Below are positions 12,301 to 27,070 of a stretch of 64,000 nt of DNA, one piece after another. Position 1 is the stretch's first letter, and the number at the start of each line of letters is the position of its first letter. This DNA comes from Oscheius sp. JU75 (Eukaryota; Nematoda; Chromadorea; Rhabditida; Rhabditidae). The stretch is taken from positions 7,192,001 to 7,256,000 of the forward strand of contig JASJZC010000007.1 of NCBI GenBank assembly GCA_037178855.1. The letters are read 5' to 3'. The position numbers were made by a program, and so were the translations under genes. The notes below the pieces were generated by a model, which worked only from the letters and a program-made list of their open reading frames with translations, searched no databases and was not told the origin of the DNA.

Positions 12301-14389
12301 AGCGCCGACAAGGTCATTTGGCTGTCGGGAAGACAGACAATCGGCAGCTGGCACTTTTCACGCAATTTCACTTTTGATGGTCAATTTTTCGTGGCTCAAA
12401 ATCGAGGGAGGAAGGGAGTCTGAAAAAATGGAGGAAAACCTGAGTGCGATGTATGCCAAAAGAAAGGTTTTAGGCGAGAGGGGAACAATGTTTGCGCAAG
12501 CCCATGTTGGCGCGAAAGAGGTTTCGAAACGTTCCAGGTTTTGGCAGGCGAGTTGCTAAACCGGACACGAGCGTCAAACAACGGGCCGTTTAATTGAATC
12601 TAAACGACTCCTCGGTTGGTTTTGTTTTCTTCAAATAGGTTAGACCTCATGCTATTTCCGGCAAGTCAGAAGATATGTTTAAAAAGTTAAGTCACACGGC
12701 AATATTATTAAGGGAAAAAAGTCTCGCTCTGTCGTGTTATATTACTTGTTGGTCTCGTTAGCAGAAAAAAGAGTCATGTGCTGGGTGAGCGAACTCCGAT
12801 AGATAGTTTGGGCATCGTCGATCGGGCAACAGACCGTTTACGGAGGGAAAGAAGGGTCACAAAAAAGCGATGGTGAAACTTTTCCGGATGCTGGACTAAC
12901 CGATCCAGCTCAACAGCAATGCGCCAAACAGCTCGACCTGCTAGGATTCCGGAGCACACGTCCATCGTTAGAGCACACAGAAAGCTCAATACAAACTATC
13001 AATTTGGCTTAGGAAAGCAGTTGATCAGGTTTTATACAGAAAGCGACAGCTACTGATGACAAAACACATGCTGCAGAATGCTTAACAAAAAAAGGGGCAC
13101 TTCAGAAGCCTTGATTGATAGATTGAGCACCTGATCTTCTACGAACCTGTCAGTGATTTTCCCTGCCTCCGCCTATGATGAGGGAGATATTCTCTTACAC
13201 CTTCCCCGTCCCGACCATCATGGCAGCTGTAAGACTAGCGAAAACAAAACGGCTCATAGTCTATATGATCACATTGGTACTGCAATTGTACGAGTGTGGA
13301 AAGCACCTGAATTTGTTAATAATACATTGCAAAACATGAGTAAGATCCAGATTGTTTCCGTGTTGGGCTCTGTGTCTTGGGACAATTTTAGATTTTCTGG
13401 TCTTGACACATAACAATTCGAGTAGGTGCAACTTCTCTCAAAACAAGCATGTATCATTAAGTACAAGTGATATCCGAGTGCAGCCTGTGCAAATGGTAAA
13501 AAATGGTCTCGGGTCTTATATTCCGGTGACAAGGTCAATCCTAACAGTTTTCTTCTCCTACAGAACACAGATTTTCGGCAGAAAAACTCACCAGTGAGCA
13601 GCGGGTGCGGTTCGGCGGATTGAGAGGGCGGGCGAGGGTCGAGATTGGCAGAGGCTGTTTGATGAGCGATTAACATCAACAGGAGCTGTCCAGAATCAGT
13701 CAAGGGTTATGGTCGGACTGATCAGAAGATACTGGACGGACGGTAAAGTACAGTTAAAGCTGTATAGTCATACCAAAGATGACGATGAACGGTGATGTAT
13801 TGTCTATTCGTCGATCTCGATGAAATTCGATGAATTGTTAAAACACTCTCGCGATCATAGTACATTATGTTCAATGACGAAGCCGCTTCGTAGATTTACA
13901 AATTACTTGTTACTTTTCTCTTTTTTGATTTCCTTTTTTGGATGACGTGCACTCCCACCCACATATCCTGATGTAACAGCTGTGACTTTTTGCTACGAGT
14001 GTCCTAGAGTGTTCCAACTCAAAACTGTCGGTTCATGTATGTCAATAGTGCCGCTGATCATTTTTCTTTACGATTACGCTGCTTAAACACTGAGAGCACG
14101 CGGAAAACCAAACAATTGGCGTATCACATTCGCCGTGTCGGTTTTACCTTGACTTGAAGAATATTATGGGGGCCCAATACAACAAGACTTTATGGAATAT
14201 CAGATAAGGTGAAGAGTGGGAGGGAGTGAACCGGTGATGACGTTGTTGAAGGTATTTATAAAGGATAGTAGTTTCGTCTTAGTCGCAAAACAGGACGCTT
14301 CTCTGCCAGATCGTTGAGCCTCTCAAGAATTAAGCTTTCGAATGGAGAATCATCTGTAACTTGACCAATATGTCTAATTTCAAGGTTTT
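9377..14389. other. Gene-poor interval (5 kb)
   Basis: Short open frames occur on both strands (for example 9723-9995, 10766-11020, 12155-12559) but none shows a recognisable domain, a paired splice site that extends it, or a recurring motif. The interval probably carries the promoter of the giant gene and flanking regulatory DNA. I see no tRNA, rRNA or transposon in it. Confidence 0.5.
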
Positions 14390-14655
14390 TCACATACTAG
14401 AATAAGGCCTGTAATCCAAAGTCTCGGAATATCTATCAGAATCCGTAAAGACTGTTGACCTCTTACCGAACCTCATTCCTAAAAAATGTGTGTTATACTG
14501 TAAGAAAGAACTGTATCACCTTGATGACAACCGATACAGTCACAGCATTCTAGTGACATTTTGCCGCCACAAAGAGCAGAACAATCAGCCATTTTACCAG
14601 CATGAACACCGACCAGAAGAAGCAACAATGTTAGCAGATCAGTCACTCGCACCAT
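14390..14655 (-). CDS. Small secreted Cys-rich peptide precursor with an RFamide-type processing site
   Basis: Two exons, 14520-14655 and 14390-14478, are joined by a 41-bp GT-AG intron (14479-14519) and encode 74 residues. Residues 1-19 are a clear signal peptide (Leu-rich core, ends VHA). A short segment with six cysteines follows (pattern C-x3-C-x6-CC-x-C-x2-C), then GMRFGKR: a C-terminal amidation glycine plus dibasic cleavage site, as in neuropeptide precursors. The remaining 22 residues resemble a spacer peptide. A splice acceptor (TTTTCAG) lies 20 bp upstream of the ATG, as at other genes here. The RFG-KR motif appears only after splicing, and the intron length matches the genome's norm, which supports the model. 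Which peptide family it belongs to, and whether the cysteines stay in the mature peptide, I cannot say. Confidence 0.6.
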
Positions 14656-17091
14656 TTTATGGTGAATATGGTTACCTGAAAACACAAATTTTCTTGACAT
14701 GTTTTAAACAGAAACAAAGGTTTGTATTCAATTTTGAGATTATAGTCCATCAAGAGTTCGAATCCATCCAGAATTTAAAAGGATAGTTTCTTACAGACCG
14801 TAAATGTTAGCATCGATTGCAATACCAGAATCTAACTGTAAGACGTTCTAAAATGACTGGCAATCAACTTTAATGATTGAAAATGAGGTTTATGACAGCT
14901 GAAGACTCAAAAGAAAGGGGATGCAGACCCATTTGTTGTAGCCAATTTGTACAACAGTTACCATGATAAGGACTAGTAGAAAACAAGAATAGAGAAAATT
15001 CTAGCTGGGGCAATAACTGAGGGATCCTGTACTAGCGTTCCCTCAAAAAGGAACTATTCAAAAAGCTCACCATTGGTGGCGCACTAGCAGAGCAACACTA
15101 CAACAAAGAGCGTCTCGATACAGTGTTTTATAGCTCTATAAATGACGTCTATCTCCGCCGGTTTATCACAATTCCTGGATTAGAGCTTAGAAAGGAGCTA
15201 GACAAGGGCGCAAGGTGTGTAAGTCCGCATAACAACACGTCTTTCTGGGCTGTGTCTGAAGTGGACTCAGAAGATAAGTGTCTCTTCCCTTGTACATGAC
15301 CAGCTCAGCAAAAGAGCGGAGGAAGAAATGTTCCCGCGCAATGTAGTACTGTAACAGAAAAACAATGTACAACCTGACGTGTGCACTAAACAAAATTACT
15401 TATTATGACTGTTGTTAGTGTTTTGACTGAACGTTATTGTATTCGATACTTTGTGAGACATAGTCCCGTAAAAGAAAAAGGGGTTTTGAAAGTGATGCAC
15501 ATTCTCTAGTACCAGAGTTCTTGAATTGGGAATAAAAGTTAAGTTAGCTTCCACTTAGGCTTTTTAAGGGTGAAAAGTACGATTTGATTAAGACTCCGTG
15601 ACGGCATTTCCCACTCGTTCCACGAAAGTTTAATCACAGCTCAGAAAAAGGCATAAAACTGATTGATATGTGTTCACAGTCGGTTATAAGGCAGGGCTGA
15701 CGCGCCGTAGCAGAAAGGGAGCATAATGTCATCGTATGAACGGGTATCTGGGAACCCTTCATCCATTCACCTGTCGCCACTCCTCTTGACGTACCATTTT
15801 AGGAACAGGTGCTTTTCTGATGTGCCAAAGCTTCAGTAGCTCAAAGCAATACCAGTAAGAAAGCGTGTGAACAATCGTATGCTCAAGAATAAGCATCATT
15901 GCAAAAAATAATCGAATTGAGTGGACATCATGGGTCAGTGGAAATATAAACAATGACGAGTATGAAATGAGAATGCATTCAAAAGTTCGTGCGTTGCCTA
16001 GTGGGTGTGGTAAGTCTGAAAAGGTTGTTGCGAATTTGAGCAGGTTATTTCCAAAAGTTACTCTGCTTGCCTGATTTCTTATGTTTGTTCCTTTATATTT
16101 ATGAATGTCGTTTCAAAAACCTATGGTCATGTGTTCAAGGTGCTTGCATCCTTGTTTCGTTTTGGTTTACGCAACTGCTTCTTATGCCAAACATAAACTA
16201 ATAATAAGATGGTGTCTTCAAAATTTTGAGAGCTACGCAGACTTACGATGTCAGATAAGTTATAGTTGTAACAGTGTAGGAACTTATTTCATAGCCAAAT
16301 ATTAACCAAACTTTTGGAAAATCCCTATGAACAGGACATTTGAGAAGGACTTCTTTCAACTAGTTCAATAAAGATCTCGGATTCAAAATGTGTTTTGATA
16401 TATCCTTCCTCTCGCACTTTAATATGTCAAATTCAGAACTGTGATTCCAGTCAACAATTCTCTCTTTCCAAATTGGTCTCATGTTTCAGCTCAGAGACAC
16501 CTGTTGATATCCTTATTCCCGAAATTAAGACATTTGAATGATTGTAGTGAGTGCCTTAATGTACCCCCTACTTCCAATTATCGCTTCTTGAATCCGCAGC
16601 TGATACCACTTCACATATCGAAACATTCTACAGAAGAACAGCTGCAACGACTAATCTTTTCTGCTAGCTAATACCAATATAGATGAACGAGTGTGGGAGG
16701 GATCGTAAAGTCCTGTGTTCTGTGGGAGGAGGAAACGTTTATTTAGTTGCGACATACTTGGACGGAAAGTAGAAGTGGAAGTTAGGAATTGAACTTGCGC
16801 ACAACTTCTAACTGGTACAAACCTTGGAGTACACAACATGAATAGTCACAACAGTGATACAGCACAGCGCTCTGAGCACTCTCCCGACTTGGAAACTGAA
16901 CAATTAGGTTGGTCAAAGGAGGAGGATACGAATTGGTATCTCGCATACAAATGACTGATGTGGGTAGAACTCAGAGCGATGTCTCAAACGAGTCTAAAAA
17001 CGAACTGGGACAAATATACAGTAAGACACTTTGTGACACTTTACAGATACTGCATTTTCGGGACAAGGTATGACAATATGGCAAGACGGAA
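14656..17091. other. Gene-poor interval
   Basis: AT-rich sequence with only short unsupported ORFs on both strands. It contains the upstream region of the peptide gene and the 3' flank of PCYT2. No repeat family or RNA gene recognised. Confidence 0.45.
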
Positions 17092-19083
<1,992 letters not shown>

Positions 19084-22000
19084 AGCTGGAAATTGAATTC
19101 ATATTGAAAAGAAACAATAGAAAATTAGAGAGAAAAGATTGAAAAACTTTGGACGTTCTCACAAAGAAAGTGCAACAAAAAATGAGAAGACCATATGGCT
19201 TTCCAATAGTCAGAACTATTCCAAAGCGTTGATAACATTGTGTACATTTCTTTGGCGGATTATCCTAATAAACTGTCTGTGGAAGGCCATAGAGTACATG
19301 TCACGTGTCCCATAGCTCGGGACGACCGTTAGCGGGCAGCAGGTCAGCTGTCGGGATGAGGACCTCGGAGCGGTCAGCCTGGGGTTATTAGGCAGACACA
19401 GAGGGTCTCTCGCGTCCAGAGTGAGACCTCCTGCCATTAAAGGAAGCATTTCCCGTAAAACACCTTCCCGTTTTTCTGATAAGACCGGGTCTAAAGGACA
19501 TATGAACTGCCCAACGTGTTCACGCCATTTGCCGTAGGAAACAGCTCATTGAATTTATAGCTATCTTTTAAAATTTTACAGTGCAAAAGTTTTTTATTTG
19601 CACAATATCCGGCAACAGATTCGTAAGGGAACTCCAAAGAAAAACAAACAGGTGATGCTTGCGACGTGGGAAAGTTCAGCAGTGTATCGGATAGCAGACA
19701 ATGTGTACGCAGACAATATATATCCAGGCTTCGTCTAGAAGTTCAACTTTTCTCGCAATTTTGCTCATATTCTCTTTTCCAACAGTCTCCAACGTGCTAG
19801 GCGCGTGTCGTTTGGCGCGAAGCCTGGCAGCTGGATCAATATTGTGCCATAGATAAGCTCAGTCTCAAGGTAACATTTTGGCGCACTATTTTGGTAGGAA
19901 AACTGAGAAAAGCGCCATTCGCAGCCAGAAAAACAAGGAACAAAACAAGGGAGAATTATGCGGAAAGGGTGTTGACAATGTCGAAGAGAGTGGAAGCGAT
20001 GTGGAAATACATAAAGGGGCCCCTCACAAGAAAGCGATCGAGATTTTAGCCGTCTGTTCTTGAGTGTGACTTAGACACTCATTGTTTGTTGCATCACGTC
20101 ATTGCAGTAATATAGCACCTCTCAAAGCTATACCGTACGCCAACAAAGTCAGTTATTGATTTCCTGTAAACAATATCAGTTCCAACTGTAAACTATTGTT
20201 TGGCCTCGGGATCAACTACTCGGATCTGAGTATCATAAGGGCATTACAGTCCCCGCTTGGTGTAATGTCCCTCTACGAAACTCTAATCCTTGGTAGTTTT
20301 GAGCCAAATATTCCTGTCCAGGCCATGCGTAGGCGGGCCAGTAAGAAGCTACACCTTACTAGCAAGCAAACACATGACCCAGTTGGGAAGCGGAAATAGT
20401 TTTGCCTTTTTTTGGCAGAAGTGATGGTGCTGGTGGGCGAATGAATGACGAACAGAACTGTCGGCTGGAATGCCTTATACGTCCGGCACTGATGTCTCAT
20501 CAACGCCGGCATAGGAACAACGCCCCCATGACAAAAGCCACTATTCTTTTGAAATGTCTAGAAGAGAGTATTGTTCGTGGAGCAAGTCGAATCCCCAAAA
20601 GGTTTGTAGAATAATTGTTCAAGCAGAGTAAGCTTGTAATTTTTCACGCAGCCAGGACGGCGCAATACAATAACATTTTCCGACTGATTTCCGGGAAAAC
20701 AGGGGACTATTTGGAGAATGTAACAGACTTTACACAATCATGAGCAAAAAAAATGGGCCTGACAAACTAAAACGTTTTTGGTATCAACCGTTTAAAAAAC
20801 TTTGTTCCTATGAAACACAGATACTGCCGAGTCCTTTTTTTCAACCAAATACGTATTTTAGTCCAAAAAATACTTGTAATTCTAGTCAGATCTTCATGCC
20901 CACGTGTACGTATACGGTCGTAGAACAGTGCGAAAGTGTTTTAGTATTTCAAGACTAATTCAAATATACACTTTTTCCTTCTTCTGATAAAGAGTTTAGT
21001 ACTCTGCTTTTTTCCTCAAAGCTATGCAAAAATCTTCCGAAAGGTACAACCTTTTGTAAAGGGATGTTTGGTCACTGTCACTTCTAATGGTTCAAAGATT
21101 TCTGTGGTAGACAAACTCAGTGTCTTAAGTATGTACAATGCACTTTGCAAGCTGAAAAGAAACGTCTGATTCAGCTCATGTTTCTGTTCGGCTCCTTCAA
21201 AATTACTAAACATGACGCGCTATATGGTCGATGCTTTTTGTCGGACCCTTCTCCAGTATATTGCTCGTAAAAGAGGAGGGTGGAAACGAGAAGAACACGC
21301 ATTTGAACCCAGTGTTCGACATTGCTGCCCCCTTTTTTGAAGAGACCTTCCTTTAACTGTGGAAAGAAATCTAGAGATAAAAATTGAAACTCCTGGCATT
21401 AGAGTAGTAGCTAGACACAAGTGTCCTCTTGAGACATCGGTTCACAGTCTTGTCGAGAGCGGACAAGCCCATTAACACCCGCCAACAGTCCATCAGGACT
21501 CCCTTCGTTCATTTTCTCCTTCTAAAAAGACCTATTGATGACCGACATTAATGTGGTGCCCTGCTAAGGGGTAATCAGTAACTGCTTGCCTTCCTGTCTC
21601 CAAGGTATTTAGCGCCTCAGCCCTATCCTTAAGAAATCTGTGTATCCACGCCTAGGCTCAATATCGGCTCATTCGCTCAACAATTGCTTCCGGCGCAGAA
21701 GCCTGGTCATGGCTCCAGCTTCGCGTATTGTCTCTTTGCTACCCCAACCCTAATTGCCACGATACTTTCGAACTTGCGATCAGTCTAGACCTCTTGGAGG
21801 AAGTGAGGCCAAGTATCAGTGCGGCAAATGCCACATCAAGGGCTGGTGTGAAGTGTACATCAAATACAGTAGCACTTGAACGGTCGACGGCCGCCTGCTT
21901 TACCCCTCTATTTTGTTCCTTCCATGTGGTCATAATCGCAACAGTTGAGAAACTCTCTATGTGTCTGGATAGTTTTTCTACTTGGTGCATGCTTCCTGCT

Positions 22001-25000
22001 CGTAAATCTCAACCACCCACATTGTAAAAGACACGCTGTATTGTCCATCTTGGAAGGGTCTTTGGACTTTTTCGTGTGTGAGAACATTGGCAAACTAACA
22101 TGATGGGTAATGGGTTCACGCATGGCCAGATAAGCGACTCGCCTGCCTAAGTGCCCCAAGCCTTAATCCAGTTGTACGCACGCCTTGTTGCTTTTCTGTT
22201 TTTCCGTGAGTCCAAGAAACGTTTTGGAGCCAGAAACCACGACCCAGACCTGACTTCCTCCACTGTGCATGCCCGTTGAACTCGCTTCCAATAAAAAGCC
22301 TAAGTGGTTTTCGTGCGCAGAATCCAATTTTCTACTGCGAACTCATGTTCTGCAGTTTTTTTTTCCTGTCATAAACCGTCACTCTTCTTTGTCCAAGATT
22401 CTGTGCGACGATAATCCTACAGAACCAGAATGTCTAAGTCTGTCAAATCCTGCCTGCTGTAACATCTTGTCGTTGACATGAACATGTAAATGAATAAGTA
22501 ATTTGTTTTGAAAACTCTATGAGAATGTGTTCAAGTCAGAACAGAAGAAATTTTTTTACGCGTTTTTTGACGAGCAAGCTGCTGACCTCTTTTCACCAAG
22601 TTTACGTTTTGCAGTTGGTTTATAGATCTTCCAGAATAAACTCCTCCAGGTCCCACTCTCTTGCAGGATGTGTTGCCCAGACACCAGCGTAGAGTGTTTT
22701 CTCAAGTCCACACCTTGCGCGGAAGTTATTTGCCATAACTATTCTCTCTCTCTCTCTCAGGCCTTGAGCAAAATGGTCCCACGTGATCCTGCCACCAATT
22801 ACACCCAATATCTCAATCGGATCCTCGACAAATTTCCTTGGTCTCACTTGACACATGTCAGGTTGTCAAGAGGTGTACCAATGTCAACACACGTTCAAGT
22901 CAGTATTTATTTCACGCGACGTTGTTTTACAAGCGTGCCCAGCTGCTCCCAGCAGGGCTGTCTACTTTCCGGCTCACTTTTCTCGCTTATCGAGTGATGT
23001 GACACTGCCGCAATCACTCGGTCATAAATTAATGCTGGGAAAGATGTTGGCCAGATGTCTCAGCGGTCATATTTGCATATTTCGTACGTCCTGCGTTCAA
23101 TTTAGACCTAAATCCAGCAGTCGTAAAGTGAGTTTTTCTTCTGCTCTAGGGCCACTTATTTGAAATTCATAGCACATTGAACTGTGTTTTTGTTTGCCTC
23201 TTTTCCTCTTTGCAATTGAGGGTGTTCTCGGAAGAATTGCTTCAATGAAAGTACCTTTGTTGGCTTTCGCTGTGTTGCCATTTTATTCGAACCCCGTTTC
23301 GAACTTTAGACTTTTTTGCAAATCAAAGAGAAGCACTGCCTTCGTTCTTTTTCTAGGCGTCAAGCGGCTAAAGGGACTTCGTCATTTCTTTTGCTGTTTC
23401 GTATTCCCTCGGTAGTAATATCCGGAATTACAGAGTTCGTGTCCGATGTTTTATTGGGAAGTTGCGTGGCTCGCGCAGCGTATCTTTTTGATTACCCACT
23501 ACCCCGACTCCCTCTTTCTCTCTTGCACAAACGAGCTTGTAAAGAGACGGCCCTCTAGAACGTCATCAGAGCGGCTTCTGCTCAAAAATAGCCCATGTCT
23601 GAGCCATTTTTAGCCAGTTGACTGAGCGCGATGTCAACAAGTACCCTGCTCTCGCCGTCAAATCATAAGCTCTGCTCCATAATGCATGAACACAACGACT
23701 CTCTAATGGTGCGAGAATAATGATGACAGAAAGTACTGCTAATTGCTTCTTAAAAGGAGCGACAATCAAGAAGGGGCCACAGATTGATTACAAAATGTCA
23801 GCAGCCATCCAAAGTCGCACAAGACGCTTAATGTCTTGCAATTTGACCGAAATTGTTTACTCTTCTTGCCCTTTGCCCAAAGGAACAGCTTTGCTTTTTC
23901 CATGGCCCAGGCTTGGCTGAGCTCATATTTTTCGTTCCGTCAAGAGTGTTTAAAGCCAAAACATGGTGGGCTCTAAAGAGGGTACTCAAGTCTTCTGACT
24001 TTTTAGGCAGACAGCTGCTTATCACCCTCTCTGCACATTCTTCTGGCGCGAATTAGTAGTAGCCTAGGAAACTCAGCCCCCAAAAAGCTATTCTTCTCCC
24101 ACCACATAATGAGGCAATAAACAGATTGCCTCCATCATAGGAATCCTTCAGATCTTGAGTCAGATCACTTTTCACAAGCCTTTTGACTTACGAGGATGAG
24201 TAAAATCTTAAACCAGTAGATATTTTCTTGGAAGCGCCAGGTTCATTGCCAACGTATGAATATGTAAACCATAGCGACAAAAAAACAGGATCCAGTCTAG
24301 TCTCGATGACACGAAATTGTAAATGAGGTTTGTCTGTTTGTAATCAACTGATGAACGTGCTGGAAGTCCGCTGTGGTGTTTGCTCCAGATACAGATGGGC
24401 TATGTGCCACTTCCACTTGTTTTTTATGCTTCCTGATCAGAAGATAATGTCCCGAAAGCAGTGACTTAAACTTTTTGAATGTTTTCCCGACTGCTGTCCA
24501 CAACGTGTTTGCAATTCTTCATTACAACACTCACATTCTTTGCTCACTTTTAGTGTCTCTTTTTATGACTGAATAGAAAATGTCCCTGTCTGTTGACCCC
24601 GTTTTTTGAGGGGAGAGACTTGTGAACACATCGAGAGCCAAAATAATCATATTCGCGTTGGAGGCGAGTCGTTGCTACGTTGGATATGGCGTGGGGTCAC
24701 ATAGAGGGAGAGCTCCGTGGTTTGCACGCGGAACTCGGCAAGAGTCGGCTTATATTTCTCTGGTGTTGAAGCTTAGCCAAGCCGACGCATCAAGAGTCCA
24801 TCGATCTCCTTACTTTTTACCTTTTTTTTTATATTTCTGCTCTCCCACTCCAGGCCACACATATTGACTCCATTTGGATAGGTCTTCTCTCTCAAAAATG
24901 CTCGTATTTCCGCATTATTGAGCTTCAAATGACGACGTGAATTTGTTGCGAGACCACAGCTGACATGACTCACGTCTGTTCAACACTTGTCATTCTTGTA

Positions 25001-27070
25001 AATGACCGTCATTAGCCATCAAGAACCAAAAAGTTCCTCCCTCGCTTTGTGGTCTGCCTGAGAGAGTACAGAGAGGAGGCAAAAAATTGAAGAGGTGCTG
25101 CAAGCTGTCTTTTAGGACTTGATAAACGTGCACAATCCGTGAATTCCCACTGGAATAATGTCATAAATGAGGGCGGCCCAATTGGCAGTGTTGGGGGAGG
25201 GTGGCAAACGATGTAAGTGAGAGAGGAGAATTGGATAAAGAATCTCGTGTGGACAAGAAGTCAGCTAGGCATCTTTTTTTGCCTTCTTATCTTTCTCTCA
25301 GATGCATTTCATTATTCATTTCAAGAGGACACGCACAGAGAGCCTCAAAGACAGAGTGAGAGTCGCCGATTGTAATGCAGTCCCTCTAACATCAGCACTG
25401 GGGTCTTTCTGCGCTCCCTTGCTCTCGAGGGTGATTTCTACTTTTTCCCTCAAAACTTCTCGTTTGTTGATATCTCGGCTGCCAGGAAAACACTATATTT
25501 AACGTGACCTCTGTCTCTACTCTCGTCGTTTTTACAATGGCCGATCAGGTGCGCGGGCTCCCAAGACCAGGAGAAGGGTTCCTAGCGTAGATCACTATCC
25601 GCCCATTACGTGCGCTGATCATGTCCAGTCCAATATCTTTCATGATTAGTTGCGATCTCTTGCCTGCCAAGCTCTTGAAATCTCGACTTTTTCATCCATC
25701 GTCAACATTTGACAAACACTGTCCTTCCTCCAATTCTCTTTCTACCTAGCCTGATCAAATTCTTTCTCGTTTGAACTTTGTACGAGAATTCAGACATACA
25801 TACTTTCGTCTAAGAAATGCGTTTATATTTTGTGAAGCAATTGAAGAACGCAGCCGTATCCAATTTCGGGCACTCGATGGCAGACCTGTCCTAACTCTCG
25901 CCCACTATCGCCTCCTCTTATTTGAAAAAATGGAGTTTAATTTTGTCTTTTTTACCCAGAGTCTGTTTCAGGCCAGTGGGCAGAGAGAGAGAGAGAGAGA
26001 GAGAGCTATTAGGTCGATAGGAAAAAACTACCTGCGAGGTCTTGCTTCCGACAAGCCCGTGCTTTTATGAAAACATATACCATGAGTGGTCTGACAAGAA
26101 AATTGGAGGTTCCCCCACATAGATCCAAAACCACCGGCATGTTCCACTAAGCAAGTTTCTGGTTCTGAAGTTCAACTTTTCAATTCCTGTATCTAGTTAC
26201 GCATTGCGCCATCAACAGACTTGGCTACTAGGAGATGGTCAACTAATACTGGAAAAGGCACTTTTTGCAAACGACTCCCACAATATAAAAAAAATCAATG
26301 TGAACATGTTTACTCCATGATGTAAATCTAGCTAATTTGTGCCTCTCTCTGTGTTAAAAATATGAATTCCTGATACTTTGTCACTCAGGAAAAGAATAAT
26401 TTTGACATGGTGACGGGTGTCGCGTGTTCGACCGGGTTATTAATGACTTCCCGATGTGCTCCTACGATTGTGGCAGCTTTAATTGAGCCCGGGAATACAT
26501 GTTTTGTTGTTTCTTCTGGTATAGCCTTGTTTCTAACCTTTTCCTCACGAAATCGGCTTACCCCCACGCCTTGCGGCCTTTTTCTCCACGGACTCTTCAA
26601 AATGCTAATCCCTAATCCCTGTTCTAGGTCAATTTGTTAGGCTTTGTTTACGAGAGTGTGTAAGAAGATCGTTTAAGCCAATAAAAGTGGATGTTTTGTC
26701 ATGAAGGTCTCCCCCCTTTTGCAATGAATTAGCCGACTCGATGTTGTCCTTAATCTGGAGAGCCGATCGGGCTGACTTTATGCTAGGCAACATCTTCAAT
26801 CTCTCGTTCTCACTCTGAATTCTCTGGGCATCCTTATCACAACAGTTTGCATTCTGAAGCCTTTGGAGCTCTGTTCACTTCGTGTCAGTCAGCTTTTTTC
26901 TCGTTATAATATGCTTGCTTCCATCCTCTTCGACATTTCAACGTTCACATCAAAACTTTACTGTTTTCAGCGACCAAGATTATCAGGATTCGATTCTGAA
27001 TGATACATCACTTTGATCCCGTAACATAGGCAAGTAAATCTCACCCGTACCATCTCAACAATTGCTCAGA
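19084..27070. other. 8-kb interval without a supported gene
   Basis: Between divergent PCYT2 (minus) and the Cav3 channel (plus). Many short ORFs but no signal peptide, domain or splice-consistent chain that I can defend. Simple repeats occur at about 22742-22760 (TC/GA) and 25981-26003 (GA). By position it may hold the promoter and enhancers of the channel gene. Confidence 0.5.
25981..26003. repeat. (GA)n microsatellite
   Basis: Uninterrupted alternating G and A, about 23 bp, in non-coding DNA. No associated feature. Confidence 0.9.

Noticed and set aside
12155-12559. 134-codon plus-strand ORF
   Set aside because: No domain, no splice extension, mixed composition; overlaps other short ORFs and is within chance for 5 kb of gene-poor DNA.
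14755-14770. tRNA B-box-like motif GTTCGAATCC
   Set aside because: No A box, acceptor stem or cloverleaf pairing in the surrounding 80 bases.
22620-22856. Minus-strand ORF with a WDLEEFILEDL-like end
   Set aside because: Looks protein-like locally, but it contains a GA microsatellite, has no acceptor or partner exon, and matches no family I know.
25981-26003. GA repeat considered as a CRISPR or structured repeat
   Set aside because: Simple dinucleotide microsatellite only; no spacer-repeat structure anywhere in the window.
24611-26640. Several 60-100 codon ORFs as possible exons upstream of Cav3
   Set aside because: The Cav3 start exon at 27071 has a good acceptor, an in-phase donor and family-like length, so no further upstream coding exon is needed.
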